DNA from: Mytilus edulis
Lineage: Eukaryota; Mollusca; Bivalvia; Mytilida; Mytilidae
Direction: 5' to 3'
Assembly (NCBI RefSeq): GCF_963676685.1
Contig: NC_092350.1
Location: 9,033,307 to 9,097,306, forward strand
DNA: 64,000 nt
Below, piece by piece: positions 39,801 to 54,800 of this stretch (position 1 is the first letter of the stretch; each line of letters opens with the position of its first letter). The notes beneath the pieces are model-generated. The model worked only from the letters and a program-made list of their open reading frames with translations. It searched no databases and had not been told where the DNA came from. The position numbers were made by a program, and so were the translations under genes.

Positions 39801-42800
39801 GTATCATTGAACGATTAAAAAGACACCTTGTAAACTCACGCGCTTTGTAATAGACATTTCTGAAAATGTGTTATGCAATTGTGCTTTAAAGAAAAACCAA
39901 CTGTAAGAGATTTTTTTATCCTGAAAAATAGTTTCATGTTCTTGATTAACTGTCGTTTTTTTACTAAATGTTTCCGGTGACAAATATTCCAGGTATGTTA
40001 TATTCAAGATAGAAACGAGGTTACTTAACAAGTAATGTGGTCAACAAGTTATGCAAATTTCGAAAACAAATAAAAAATAATACAAAAAAAAAATCACTAA
40101 TCTTCCCTTACGACAGGCCACTAATGATCTCTTTCATCCTTGTTGGAAAGTTTTGTAAACAAATAAAGGGCGTGATAATCTCCCACCTCGGAGTCAACAT
40201 TCCTATTTTAAAGGACATATTTGCGTACACTCATCCATTCGGTGGTCCCTTTTTATTATTCACAGCACTGCCAAATGGGAGAAATTGTGTATGTTATATG
40301 CCGCATTGTGGAATGATGTATCTTTTAGAATCACTGGTACACTGTAACGGCTGGTGTAAGTTCCGTCCACGATGGTATATCAAGCCTAAGAAGCATCTCC
40401 CGTTTCAACAAAAAGTTGCATTGATAAAGTCATTTTCTATACATTTTCTGCTCGTAATAATTGCTCAAAACATCAAGATTAATCCATTAGCACAAACAGA
40501 AAGCCTGGTGAGCTTTGCGGTTGTTCTTTTAGCTCAGAAATTGAATGGCTTTTCAGATGTTTGAATGTAGGCAGTACTGATAACGACTAATCCGAGGTCT
40601 TGCGTGCTAACTTATTTTCGGGTATCGGTATATTTAAATTCAAATATAAAAAGAATTCTAGCGACTACCAAATTGACAATAATGCATCAAACTTCAATGT
40701 TGTGACAGTTCAAGATTTCAAACAACCTTCAACAATAAACAAAATCCGGTCTGTGTTAATATAAAACAATAAAAAAAAACAATATTATTTACGCTCAGAA
40801 AATTACTCGAAAAAGCATTTATTGCAGATTAAAGACAATGACTACCACATTGTACATTTACATTTATAAAGAATGTGTTGTGCTTCATGTGGACGATCAT
40901 TAACCCTGCCCATAACCGTGTATGGACTTTTATCCGTTTTACGTTCCAACCAACCTTAAAACATCAAAGAACCGAATTACATTCAACATTAATATCGATA
41001 ATAAGCACAAACACAACTTGCAAATATAACATCAGCCACATAGTACTAATCTAAAAGTACTCGCAAATACTCCTATTAAAAAGTAAGTCCAAATCTGTTA
41101 TACGATACATGATACTATAAAGTTACTACTATAAGCACCAATGACATATTATTCTTCTTAAACTATGGAAAATCTCTACTGGAAATTATATTTCAACTTA
41201 TTTTTTTTTTAGTTAAAAATGTCCTGGAGATCGGATATTGGCGATGCGTTGATGCACGATTACGAAATTGGGTTGTCGTCGACAGCAAGTAGCAGTGCCC
41301 CCGATATAGTTCCATTTCGATCAACCAACCATCATTTCCGTTTCCGACTTAATCACCCAGATGTTCCTGATGGAAAGGAATTTTTCGTTATCATAAAGTC
41401 CATCAGTAAAGCAGCAGTTGAGGGGTTACAGGTACTTCCTTTGTAAAATAGAGAATTGAAATAGGGAATAAACCAAAGAGACAACAACCCGACCAAAGAG
41501 CAAAAACTACCCAAGGCCACCGATGGGTTTTTAACACAGCGAGAATATTCTACAACCGGAGGTGGGCTTCAGGTGGCCCCTTAACAAAAATATGCACTAG
41601 TTCAGTGAAATGTGGTCACACTAAAATCTAAAACATATAAATCAGCTAATTGATGGGAAGTTGTCTCATTGGCACTCATTCCACATCTTCTTATTTCTTT
41701 AAGATAAAAAAAAAACGTACATGATCATGAATAACAAAGGCCAGAGGCTTCTGACTTGGGAAAGGCGCAAACTTGAGGCGCGATAAAAAACATGTTTTGT
41801 GAGATCTCAGCCCTATTCCCTATACCTCTAGCCAATGCAGAATAAACAAACACATAGCAAAACGTACAGTAAAACTCATTTTAAAAGAAGTCCGAGTCCT
41901 GTTTCAGAATAAGTAACAGAAGAAACTATGCAAAATGACCATGATACATAAATTAGTATAGTAACTGTTGAAGTAGCTCCTCAGTACTAATCATTCATAT
42001 TCTTTTTGTTGCTACTCGGTACTTATTATTCATGTTTAATTAGTTTTATAATTCACACAGTTGTTCGATGAGGTGAATGTGACAGATGATAAATAATCCT
42101 GAATCAAAATTTTCATTTACCAATATCTTAAATCATTTTTCAAATAAATCAACATAACAAAGCAGTTAGAAAACAAGCTTTGAGAAATCAAAACGAAATG
42201 TTTATTACATTTATTATTAACAAAAGTTAAATGAGAACACGTGAACATTTCAATTTGTGACCGTCTTGTCGTTTTAGAGTATCGGACCGTTTATTGTTGA
42301 TACAACTAAACCACAGTTTTCTGGTGTAAAAATAGACGTAAACTTAAAGGATGAATTCTTAATTGCTAATTGGACAACGAATGCTTTTGAGGATCCTGAT
42401 GATCCGTATCCGATGCACTTCCAGTATGCAGTTGGTAAATATAATCTTTTCAAGTAGAATGAAGATAAAATTAAAATTGAGAAAAGAAATGGGTAATGTG
42501 AAGAGTTTATTTTATTAATTGTCTTGAGGGAAAATTAAGCCATTTTCAGCATGTATGTTCAAAACAATAAAAACGAAAAAAAAACAAGTATAATTTACTG
42601 CAACAAACGATAGTAACTGAATTACAGACTCTGACTTAGAAAAGGTATATATAGAATGTAGGACGCACAATTAACAGTAGATAATAAATAGAAATCAAAT
42701 TAATAAATAAATTGCCGCCTACCATATTGCAATAACAAAGGAAGCTTGAAATATTTAACGCTTTTTAACTCCTTGTAAAAATAGGGATTTTTATCCTTCT

Positions 42801-45800
42801 ATAAGTAAATCTTAAATTTACAATGACACATTGACACAGCTGAATGGCATGTTTGTATTACAGGTCACAGACCAAATACGTACGACATTCAACCCTTCAG
42901 AGACTTGCTGTTCACAGGAAAATGTAAACGCACGATACCAGCCACATGTACTGCTTTACCTGTATCAAGTCTTAAATGGTCACTTCACGGTCACCATAAC
43001 TACTACTTTACTATTAAAGCTACAAACTTAGCAGGACTTTCAGTGATGAAGACATCTGTCACGTATACTCATGATGTGCAGCTACCAGCCAAAGGAATAG
43101 TTATTGATGTCCCTATGATGATTAATCAATCGACACAGGCTAATAAGGTATTACACGACAGTTGCAGCTGTACATTTATTACCTTCCCAGTTTGTTACCT
43201 GGTCTTATGAAATAGAATTTCTATATGGTTATTATTTCTGAAACGGAAACATGTACATGCACTAACAGTTGAATATCAGTTGCCGTATTGCATTGCATAT
43301 TATTATTTTGGTATGGTCAATGAAGTATATATCCACTCATATTTTTTTTTTAATTTAGGATAAAATAAACCACGAGTTAATTATATCCTTCTTTTAAAAG
43401 ATTGTCGTTAAAAATGCATAGACTATGACATTTTCATTTTTTTTTCTCGTATATAACGGTTCTGTCTTTAAGAATAATTAGAGGTATGCCAAAGACAAGT
43501 TGTAGTCACTTTTTTAATGAATAATAATGACGATACCGTAATGATATCAATTGTCACATTATTCATAGCTGAACCACCTTTAAAGTTACAATATAGATAG
43601 ATTTTACTTTAACATTCCATTTATTAGTTCTGCATTCAACTACTTTGATACCAACAATTTTAACGATTTCAATCCGATATCGATACTTTTAGTTTGGCTT
43701 TGTTTATCAGTGTTAGTTGTTGCTATCGAATATATCGATTTTGATTTGTCATTTTAAATTATTCTCAACTGATTCTATCTTGTATTTCATTTACTTTTTG
43801 TTTATCTTCTGCAGTTATTTAGTCAGTTCTTCAGTTTCAGTTATAGAAAGAAACATCACAAATATTTTCCTTTTAGGATATCGAAGATATTGATTTTAGT
43901 ACGGATAAGACATCATTAGCTGTATCATGGACCGGCTTTGCGCATCCCCACGAAAATGTTAATTTCAGTGGTTGTGTTGGGACACTCCCGAAAATGTGTG
44001 ACGTTTCAGCAATGACAGCTTTTACGGAGTCACCATCTTTTTCTTTTAAAGGTCTAACTTTGATACCGTTTCAGGTATATCTACTATAAAATCACTATAC
44101 TGTATGCATGGAAACAATGATATTTCAAGTTAGACAACTATGATGTTATAAAGTAATCAAAAGTTTAGTAAAAGATTTAATAAATGTCAAACAGATTACT
44201 TGATTGATTGTAGTGTTAACGCCACTTTCAACAATCATGGCTTTATTATGGAGGCCAGTTTTTATTGATTGAGAAAGAAAGAAATAACCAACTATCTGCA
44301 ATAGTAACATTGACAATTCTAGTCATTTAAGATCTGTGTTGAACGCACCTACCTCAATCAGACGAGAGTTAGCAAAATATCGTATACGTAAATGAAATAA
44401 TAACCAATTGACCACCAACATCCTATATTATATAACAAATTTCAAACAATGAAAACAAATGATTATTGCAAATTTAAATACTGTTCACAAATATTAAAAT
44501 AATGAAAGATGTTACAGCTGATAAACTGTCACGTCCTTATTTATAATAAAGATTGTAATTTGCATAGGATTATTAATTCATCGATCACATTGCTATGCAG
44601 GTTCATAGGAACATAAGCAACTCACCTGTTAATATGCACTAAAGGTTTGCATGTTCAGATGGGACTGGGTAATTATGTTTTGTGTTGCAGATGTATTATG
44701 TTACCGTAGAGGCACGCACTAGAGGGGGAAGCGTTAAAGTTAGTTCAGATGGTGTCAGAGTTCTCGATATCAATCAAAATTTAACTGGAATTAATGTTTG
44801 GGATGGCATCAATTGTACTGGTAAATATTTCATGATTTTAGAAAAACACCAAATCTAAATAATTAATAAATAAATGGTTCAGTACTGACTTGAAAAATAT
44901 TTTTCACAAATGGTTTATCAAAATTCCGTCGGTACCCTTAACCGTTGTATTAGTTTTGCGATTTCTTCTGCTTTTATTTCAGATAAACGGGTACGGCTCG
45001 CGAGAAGATTTTTTCTAGAATTTAATACTTCAGTATTTGTATTTATATCGTCTATGCAGTATGTATATTATAATAGCGAAATCATATTTATATATGCTTA
45101 TTCCTGTTTATTTTCATAAATAGTAAAATTATTTTTAATCTATTAATTAACATTTTTATACAAACAAACCAGAGCGATTCAATTTTTTTTTAATTTCATT
45201 TGACGATGTGTCTTCAAAGTGACATGTATATTCCATTTATTAATTCTATGTTTGCTAGATGCACCAGACCTTAATAACAGTCATCATAGCCAGGTATGCT
45301 TTATCAGTAAAAATATTTTTGTAATGACAAATAAATATAAATATATATACAAATATTTTATTAGCACAAACTCATCAACATAAATGGTTAAGGCTCATTG
45401 TATATTAATCACATAGTTGATCATACATAATAAGTATTGTAAATAATCACTATATTAATGTGTAATATTGTAAACAATGATTATGAATTAAAGACATACT
45501 GGCAATTTTATAGAGTTTGTTCTGCTTTACGCAGGTACAGACTGTCTAAAATGCAAGAGGAAGTGAATTTTAGGGTTGTGTACGAATTATATATGGCATC
45601 TCTTTTTTTTTTAGCATGCATGTATATATGTTCGTTCTGATTACTTTCAGTCAGTTCAATTCACTGCTTGCTCAAACCAATACTTTAAAGATCGAACCGG
45701 TTACAATTGGTATTCACTGATTCTCTATTATGCAAATAATATAAAGGAGTAAGATCAAAAACTCACCTGATAGAATAATAATTCTACATGTGGATTTACA

Positions 45801-48800
45801 GCACTTTCGGAACAAACAGTTCCGAATAAGTAATTATAAACATTTCTGGAAAAGCTATCACGAACTGCATCAGTAGAGGTTATTAGATTCCAAATATCAG
45901 TTATAGATTTATTACTTTAAAATACGTTACAAAAGATATGTCAATTTACCCTGTCAGTTGATGACTATCAAATATCATTTAACTTATAGGACACTCGACC
46001 TAAATGTAAAGAGGATATTGCCTTCCAAACATCCACATCAACCCTAAACGTGTATTGGACTATACCGGCGGTGTACAATGACTATGTGAGGGATGCCTTT
46101 GTTAGATTAGAAGAAAGACTTGTTGGTGGTAAGTTTGACACATTTATAAAGCATTTGTTTGTAATTGTACGCAAAATGTACAAAAATTCATAGTAATGAA
46201 ATAAACTCTATGTCAATATAATACGTCCAAAGCTGGTTTCTAGATTCGTCTTAACCAAAACCATTAAATTACAAAAAACAAAACGAGTATTCATTCTTAA
46301 ATATATGTGACTTTCCAAAAGTGTGACGAATGTAGCTAGCAAAGCTTGAGATACTTACTCTGTTTATACTCCTACCTAAATTTATGGAATATGTTCCAAA
46401 CATCAGTATTAAATCACTGGAATTAAGTTAACAAGTCAGAATAATCGGAACAAGTTGACAGGAAGATTTGTAAAAGAGGATCCTCTACGAATATGTATTT
46501 GTTTTAGATGTGTGGATGGCATTTCAACCATATACATATGTCGGAAGAAATCGACATGAAACATTAACTGAGTTAAACCTAAAACCAGGAAAATCCTACC
46601 GGGCAGTTTTAAAATTTTGTGCTGAGGATATATGCTTTCCACCGGTGTATGGCACAGGTGTTACCATAATTTCGAATCCTCCGTCAACAGGGGATATCAT
46701 TGTACAGATAGAAGATCCAATTAAGCATCAGGTAAAAAGAATTCAGATGAATTTGTACGAACTTTACAGTTTACAGATATATATAACACCTGATTGATTA
46801 TTTGGACACTCTATTTTACTAAATCGTATTAATTTGCAGCCAATATTAACTACACATTAGACAATATGGACAATAAAGGTAAACTAGCAGCCGTTCCTAA
46901 TAGATTTTATAGTTACACCTCGGTTGTTCATGAAAAGCTGAAGATCACAGATTTTGAGACGAAATGCATTAAACATTGGTAGAATTGATAAATTTTATTA
47001 TAGATGTTATTGCATCATACATTTTTACCAAAACGAATAACACAGTGTAGATACTATTCTGTACGCTATCCAGAAGTCGCGATTTTCGAAGCGATGATTT
47101 CCAACTGGCTAACAGGACGGTTTTGCCTACGGTGACTTTTCTCATCATTTGTTTACACCTATATATATAAAGTGCTTTGAACATCTGCAAGGTATGTATA
47201 CTAGCATCATAAATTTGTGTAACTGTAACAAAAACATGCACTAGAACATAAAATATACGTGTGCATCATACCAACTTGATAGAAAAAAGTGAAACCGATG
47301 GACAATTTTTCTCTCGTAGTACAAAGCAAATAATCTTTTATTGCAAATATTTGCATCAGTTTACAGTTAAATATATACTGTTTCAATATTCTTTTCGTAT
47401 TTAAGTAGAATATTCGTATTTCCCATAAAAAATATATTTCCTTGAGAATCCCAAAATAAATTACAGTACGATGAGTCTACAACTGACCGTATTATAGAAG
47501 CGATTTCAATTTTTTGACTGTATGACCAGTCGTGATTTTGAAGAAAATAAACAACGGCAATTTGAAGGTATATACGTGTCTATGTGATATTATGAACTGT
47601 CCAGGGAACTATAACGTGTAATATCTTTCATCAGGCAATATAAATAAAGTTTTAATGATTTTTGTAGACTGCAAAATAATTGTATTTTAGATATGGAAAC
47701 ATAAAAAATATTTTCACCAAAAATTCGAAATAGAAGGTGCATAATGCTTTAATTGATTAAAAATGGAGCATTTTCAGAAGACTTTAATAATTGGTTTAGG
47801 AGGTGTTGGAAATACCTGATGGGTGCCCATATAATGCAAAGTCGGTATCTTATATAAAGAAACCCCTTAACAGATGTTTACTAAAATTCGAAATAGACGG
47901 TGCACAATACAGTCATTATCATTTATGATAAGGAATCCGAGAAAGATTAATTAATAGTCATATCAGTGACGGATCCAGAAAAAGGGGATCCGGCGGTTTG
48001 AAACCTTTTTTTAACTATCAATGCATTTGTATGGGAACATATATTCTGAATCCCCTTTTCTCCTGGGTTGGACCCTTTCTCCATTTAAAAATGGCTGGAA
48101 ACCCCATTGTATATTAAGTAGTTTATGAGGAGATGCGCTTACAAAACCGGCGAAACATATTGTACCGGTCCAACGAACGAACGGAAAGACGGACTTCATT
48201 ATCACTACAAACCCCCGCTTTACAAAGTGGTGTACAATTGGGTGTCAAGAAACAGCTCTACTTCCAAAACAAAGTGAAGGAACTGTGATCAATTATAGGC
48301 TATAGTACGGCCTCGAATGTGTGCAAATACATGCATTTTTATATAACAACTAAATCTGTGTGTTTGTACAATTTTAAGTATAATGGAGGACAGTTCTGAA
48401 ACTTATACACACAACAAACCTTCCTCTTATTTTAACAAAATTTAAACATCCTTATACTTAATATAGTAAGTCGAGTACACCCTATTAAGCTAAACATGTT
48501 TCATAAGTTTTCAGGATGTGAATTTATTGAAATATATTTGTGTTATTTAGAAAAATGCCACCTTCTAATGTATCGTAGATAACTTTGAAATCACCACTAG
48601 AATGCAGTGAAACAAAGACTGATCATACAGTTTCAAAATATACAAGCGAGACTGATCGTACAGTGAGGAATTCAAACAAGCGTAATTGTCGTATTTCTGG
48701 CTTCAAAGATCTGGATTTTTACCACCACTTGAAATATACTTCATTTAGTTAATTAAGTCTGGTGTTTACGTTAATTTGTACATTAAGAGGGTAAAAAGAT

Positions 48801-51800
48801 TGTTTTTAGGTTCACCGACTGATTTTCCTTAGTGATGCACTTGAAAATATATTGATTAAGGCAAATATACGAATAATGAATGTGCTAAATTTAATTCTTA
48901 ACCATTTGAGAATACCGATGTCAGCTGTATTAATCATTAAGCAATGTACAGATGATCAACTTACCGTTTAATTCAGTTTATCCATCAAATTTCAAATGCG
49001 ATCCAAAAAGTTCTCGCTTCGAAAATCGTGACTTCCGGATAGCGTACAGAATAGTATCTACACTGTGAATAATAGTATTCAAATTAATTGTTTTTTTTCA
49101 AACAGATGTTAAATATCATATTGTTTTTTTGCTGAATAGAATTTATAATTGTTTTTGTTCAGCTTATAGTTACATTTGAGAAGATGTTTGACCCTGATAT
49201 TGATGACCATGCAGAGGCTCAAAGTGTTGTTTACTTTTATGAGTGTGCGTTAGGTGATACTGTTGGTATACATACAGTTTGGAATAAAATTGACAACGGA
49301 ATTACACTAGACGCTGACCACGTATGCTAATTTTAAGTATTTCATCTTATTTAATTTAGTATGATTTTCTGTTTCAATATTATCAAATACTAGTTAAAGC
49401 GTCCCCTAACGAGTCTCAGTAACATAAATAATTACATACTAAATTATTTACATGATATCTTTAGTGTTACACTGAAATAAGAAGAAATATCATATTTTTG
49501 ACATTGGTGTATCGTTTTTCGTGTTGATAATTGTGTTAAGATCCAAAATGACATTTTTCTTATATTATTAGGTGCAATTCATAATACCATTAAACACTAG
49601 TTTAGATTTCTCTAAATGTCGGAAACTAAACATTAGAGGTTACAATAAAGCTGGTGTCTGGTCCACACTTTCCAAGGAGATTAAAACATGTTATGTACAA
49701 GACGGCAATTCGCTTATAATTTCAAATATGGTAATTGATGCTGTAGGACGTCAGGAAAAAACTATAGGTGAGAATTAATGTCATAATTTATAAAACAATA
49801 CGTCACCTGACTACCTAACTGTATTTGTATAAATATTTTAGAATATCTAATGAGAATATAAATGTTTAACTGTATTCTTACCTAATGCAACTGACACGTT
49901 TATTGCTATCGCAAATTTAATTAACCAAGCTACTTATAAACTAGTATATGACGTCGTCCAATCGTCTTCAAATAGTTTATTATTTATAAACAGAAATAAC
50001 ATAATGGATACACTAGCAATATATCAAATCTTGGAAAATCAAATTCTAAAGATTTTGCCAAAAATATTCCACAATTCTCTGAAACTGCTCGGTCTGTTTT
50101 GGTAAGTGACCCTGTTACACCTATGCTAACTTACATTATATATATGATAGTGTGTGATAATGTATGCAGTGCAAGCTATTGTTTTATTGAACAAAACATC
50201 ATTCCAAAAGTTCGGCAATTATAGCATCGCAGTTGATTTCGAAAATGTAGATTCCGCATGCATAAAACTACTTAAGTTAAGACTTGTTCGGACCAGACGG
50301 ATTTTTCTACACATCCTACGATAAATTAGTATTACGATTGGATGTATTATCTTGATCCTCTTTTCTGCATACCATTCAATGAGAACTTTACATTAAAAAC
50401 GTTCAATAAACGCAATTTATCATCTCAGATGGGAAGAAACATGATGGATATGGCCGTGATATTTACTTGGAGGAGAACGGTCGTTGGGAAGAAACTGACG
50501 TCGACTATACACCATACAAGAACATCATTTCAGCAACCTGGCCCTTACTACGTCACAAGAACTATACGTGGGCTGTCATCGATGCTGAGACGTTAGATGT
50601 AAAAAGTTATTACAAAGATGAGGATATGCTACAATTGAAAGATCCATGTTCACATCCTGATACTATTAAATGTGGAGTAACAAGTGAGTTATTTTGAGAA
50701 GGGTTGTGCTGTTGATTTAGATGTGTTCGATCATAATTAAACATCACCTGGTAAATAAAGATAAGCGCATCCAATTAGGAGATAACTGTATTGTATTGTA
50801 AGCTCCGACGGCATCAATTGGGGATTTGATGGTCGCAAATTAAGTTTACTGGCGACGCGTTAGCGGAGACAGTAAACGGGTATTTGCGACCATCAAATCC
50901 CCAATTGATGCCGTCGGAGCTTAAAATACAATATTGTTATCTCCATTCTAATGAAACTGACAGAAAATACCGTTAAAACATTATTTAAAGTCTGTCATAT
51001 GCCGTCTGCGCTTGCGCGTACGTCCCATAGCATCAATTGCCAATTGATGCCATGTAAGAAAGTGACGTTATCCAATCAAAATGAACGTTACAAATGTTGT
51101 TGCATTAGAATTTCAAAGATATCAGTATATTATATGTAACATTTACAAAAGCCTTTAGATCAGATATTTAAGAGGCAGTTAGCAATCATGTGCATGGTCT
51201 GTTTTAGACTCGGGAGTTAGGATAACATACGCGACATGTCTGTAAATAAAACGATTATCTAATTGTTCCATTGACCAATTCTATGAGACATTTCAAGTCT
51301 TACGACAAGAATGTGCTCTGCAAAAAGACACAAGTACTCTTTGGTTTTTTTTGTAAGGAATATTAACAAAAGTTTTTCATATTACTTATATTGAATACTC
51401 ACTGTCAATTTTGATTTAAAATGACTGACATTTTAATACATTACAGACAAAGAATATGTCAATGTGATATTCGATGCAAATAAGGAACTAGAACACGGTA
51501 AACGATATATCATGTGCATCTATGCTCCTCGAAAGGAGATACAGTACGAGAAGTGGACAGAAGTGTTAGATGAAATAAAGTCTTGCAGTGATGGAGTTAC
51601 GGTTGATTTAACACCACCTACACTCGGTCACGTGTGGATTGGTATTGACCCTAAAGAGGAATATCAAGTAAAAGTCATATATAAACCTGTACTTTTATGT
51701 TTCAGCACACACGTTACGAAATATAATCTCTAAAATAATACTAGACTTTTCATATTATAATATTTAAACAACACGTTATTAATTACATGAGTCCGAAGCG

Positions 51801-54800
51801 GTGAATGATTTCGACCAACATCATTAGAAAATAATCATCTTCATTTATAGATTAATGCGACTTGATAAAACAAACGTAGTATTGATTCAAACAGTTTGGG
51901 CATTTAACTGAGGTTCATCCCTCTCAATTTTAGAATATAATATGAACACGGGAATGTGTCAAAAAGACAACAATCCGATCAAAGAATAGAAAACAGGTGA
52001 AGTCCAACAATGGGTCTTCAACGCAGAGAAAATATCCTACATCATTTCTACATCTGGAGAGGATCTTAAGCTCGCCGTTTGTCAAACATGTATGATAGTT
52101 CAGCAAAATAGATACCACACTAACCCCGAAACATTCAATTGAAAAAAAAAATTAAAGACTTACAAAAGTTATGGTTACTAAATTGGAAAAAGACATAATT
52201 GAGAGCCGAAATTTTATTCAAGTATATTTGTAAGGTTTTTCGTAGAACTTTGGAGCCCATAACATAGTTGGAACTTTCGTGTTTTTCGGTTCTGTTGTAA
52301 AGATGTAGAAAAAAACAAGTTATATGAATTGGAACCTCAACATAAACATAAAACGTCATACAATAATGATATAATTGGCAGCTGTATCAGCCGGTACAAA
52401 GAAAAATCTGTGTCGAATTTATTAAGCTGATGATAATAGAAGACATAGGGCTGTTGTGATTGGTAGAAGAAAATGTTTTTTACTATACGAATATCAATAT
52501 CTATTGTATTGCTGAGTTGAAAAACATAAATCTAAGGATTTTTTTGTTAGCTTTTTTTTATTTATCCTTTTTTTTTAGTCTTCAACAACAGATATTTTCG
52601 TCAGCTGGGATTCATTTACCGATGTCGAGGAGTATAGAAAAACTGTGCATACGTCAGGCATAAAAGAGTACGAACTTGGAATAGGTAAGCATTTTTCAAA
52701 ATATCAGAATATAAAACAAAACCTTCAGAACTTAACAATTTGTTTTTAATTCATTGAATAAAGCATGCATAATTGTATTGTGATATTTTCGAATGAAATA
52801 CCCTTTTGAGCAAAGTCTAAAGGTTAATGCCGCTACAAGGTAGCACTCGTATCCGCAAAGTTGAAAGGAATAAATATAAGTTGCAAAAACTTGTTTTCCA
52901 ATCCACTATAAATGAGTATATTTAAACTAAAGCTGCAGTCATGCATGACAAGTCACATGCTTTTATACAAAACAAAAAGTTATTAATAAAAATTAGTTGT
53001 CATATTTCCTAGTTTTTTTTTGGTTTGTTTTTGCAAATGCATTGTTATTTATTTTTACTTGTGAGTTTCAACATCCTTTTGAATCCTCGCCTCTCTTCTG
53101 ACCATATTTAATTTTATATATTTGGTAGACTTTGAAAAATGATGTTTCGTAATTAACTTACCATAGATTATAAACTCTTCATAGATACTAGGATTAAGAT
53201 TTTATACCCCAAACGCGCGTTTCAACTTAAAAGACTTATAAGAAAAACTTAAGCATTTCTAAAAAATAATTTTTAAAATATATTAAACGTTTTCCAATTG
53301 AAAAATCACGAAAATATATTTCCAATATTTTTAATACTATTTTGGATTATACTTTTCAGGATCTACAAAGGGAGGAACAGACATATATCCATATACAAAA
53401 GTTGGACTTGTAAATCATTATACAGTACATGGTTTGAGATTACAAAATGGACATGAATACTATGCAACTATAAGAGGTATCAAATATTACAGATTTTACA
53501 CTAAATTCATTGTTGTAACATACAATAAATCATATCAATTCGTATACATGTACTTTTCAATTTATGTGACGTCTAAAAGAGGGGCGAAATATACCAGAGG
53601 GACAATCAAACTGATAGATAGAAAATAAATTGACAACGCATTGGCTAAAAACTAAAAAGAAGACATACAGACAAATAATAGTACAGAAAACACAACATAG
53701 AAAACTAAAGACTAAGCAACACGAACCCGACCAAAAACTGTTCTCAGGGGCTCCGGAAGGGTAAGCAGATCCTGATCCACATGTGGCATCCGTGAAGTTA
53801 CATAAATTTGTACGTTTGCAATCACGAACTTTTTCAGGTCTAAACTGGCATGCTACATTTTTTTGTGGTCTCTGATCTCTAAATTATGATATAGTCGTGT
53901 GGTTTGTAAACAACTTGATTCTGTGAAATTCTCGATTATGGCGTTTTGAAAGAATGAATGTAGACACATTGACATCAAAGTTCGCTATTTTAACAATAGC
54001 GCCTAGGATTCTCCTCGCTTTATAAATTACTAAAATTATGAAATTTTTACAACTCGGTTAACTACTGCTGCATTTATTTTGTAGCGTTGGATTTTGCAAA
54101 ACGAAGTGCCACATCAAGTTCACATCCAGTAAAGATTGATGGTACACCACCAGGAAAATCTGATCGGCCAATAACAATAGAAGGACGTCATTTATCAGAT
54201 ATGAGTGAAATAAATGCATGGTTTGTATATTAGTTTAACATTTCATTTTAAGAACGTTTTGCCTCCACCAAACTGCGATTGAACGTCGATGTTATAGCGG
54301 TCAAAAATTTAAAAAAAAAAGTTGGCCAACAATTGACAAATGCGTACACCATATATCACTAATTTCAGAATAAATACCAAATTCTTTGTCAAGGATTTGC
54401 CATAATCAGCAATTTCAATGACACTTGAATGACAAACAGCATAATTAGGGGTAGTTAGATATTATAATATTCTATTAAAGATAAATTGAACATGTATTCG
54501 TAACATTTTCAGTCTGAATTTGAAATAATCCATAAACATAAAAATCAATATAGATCATAACAAATGTATAATATTTGTATTTATCAACTTAGATCTTTTA
54601 TATTGTACTAAAGCTGGAGAGATGTCTTCCTTGATAAGGAGAGTGGGATTGATCATTACCTATGGTCGATAGGATCCCATCCTGGATATGATGATGTCAT
54701 CCCATTTACGAAGACTATGTTGGACTGTGGCGCGTCAGCTGAAGATTCAACAATTGATATTCACGAAGGTCATGCCTACTTCATCACAGTTAAGGTAAAA

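Noticed and set aside
47968..48240. Segment starting GTGACGGATCCAGAAAAAGG inside the 2.03 kb element, like a hAT transposon end
   Set aside because: No matching reverse-complement end was found nearby, so a complete nested element cannot be supported.
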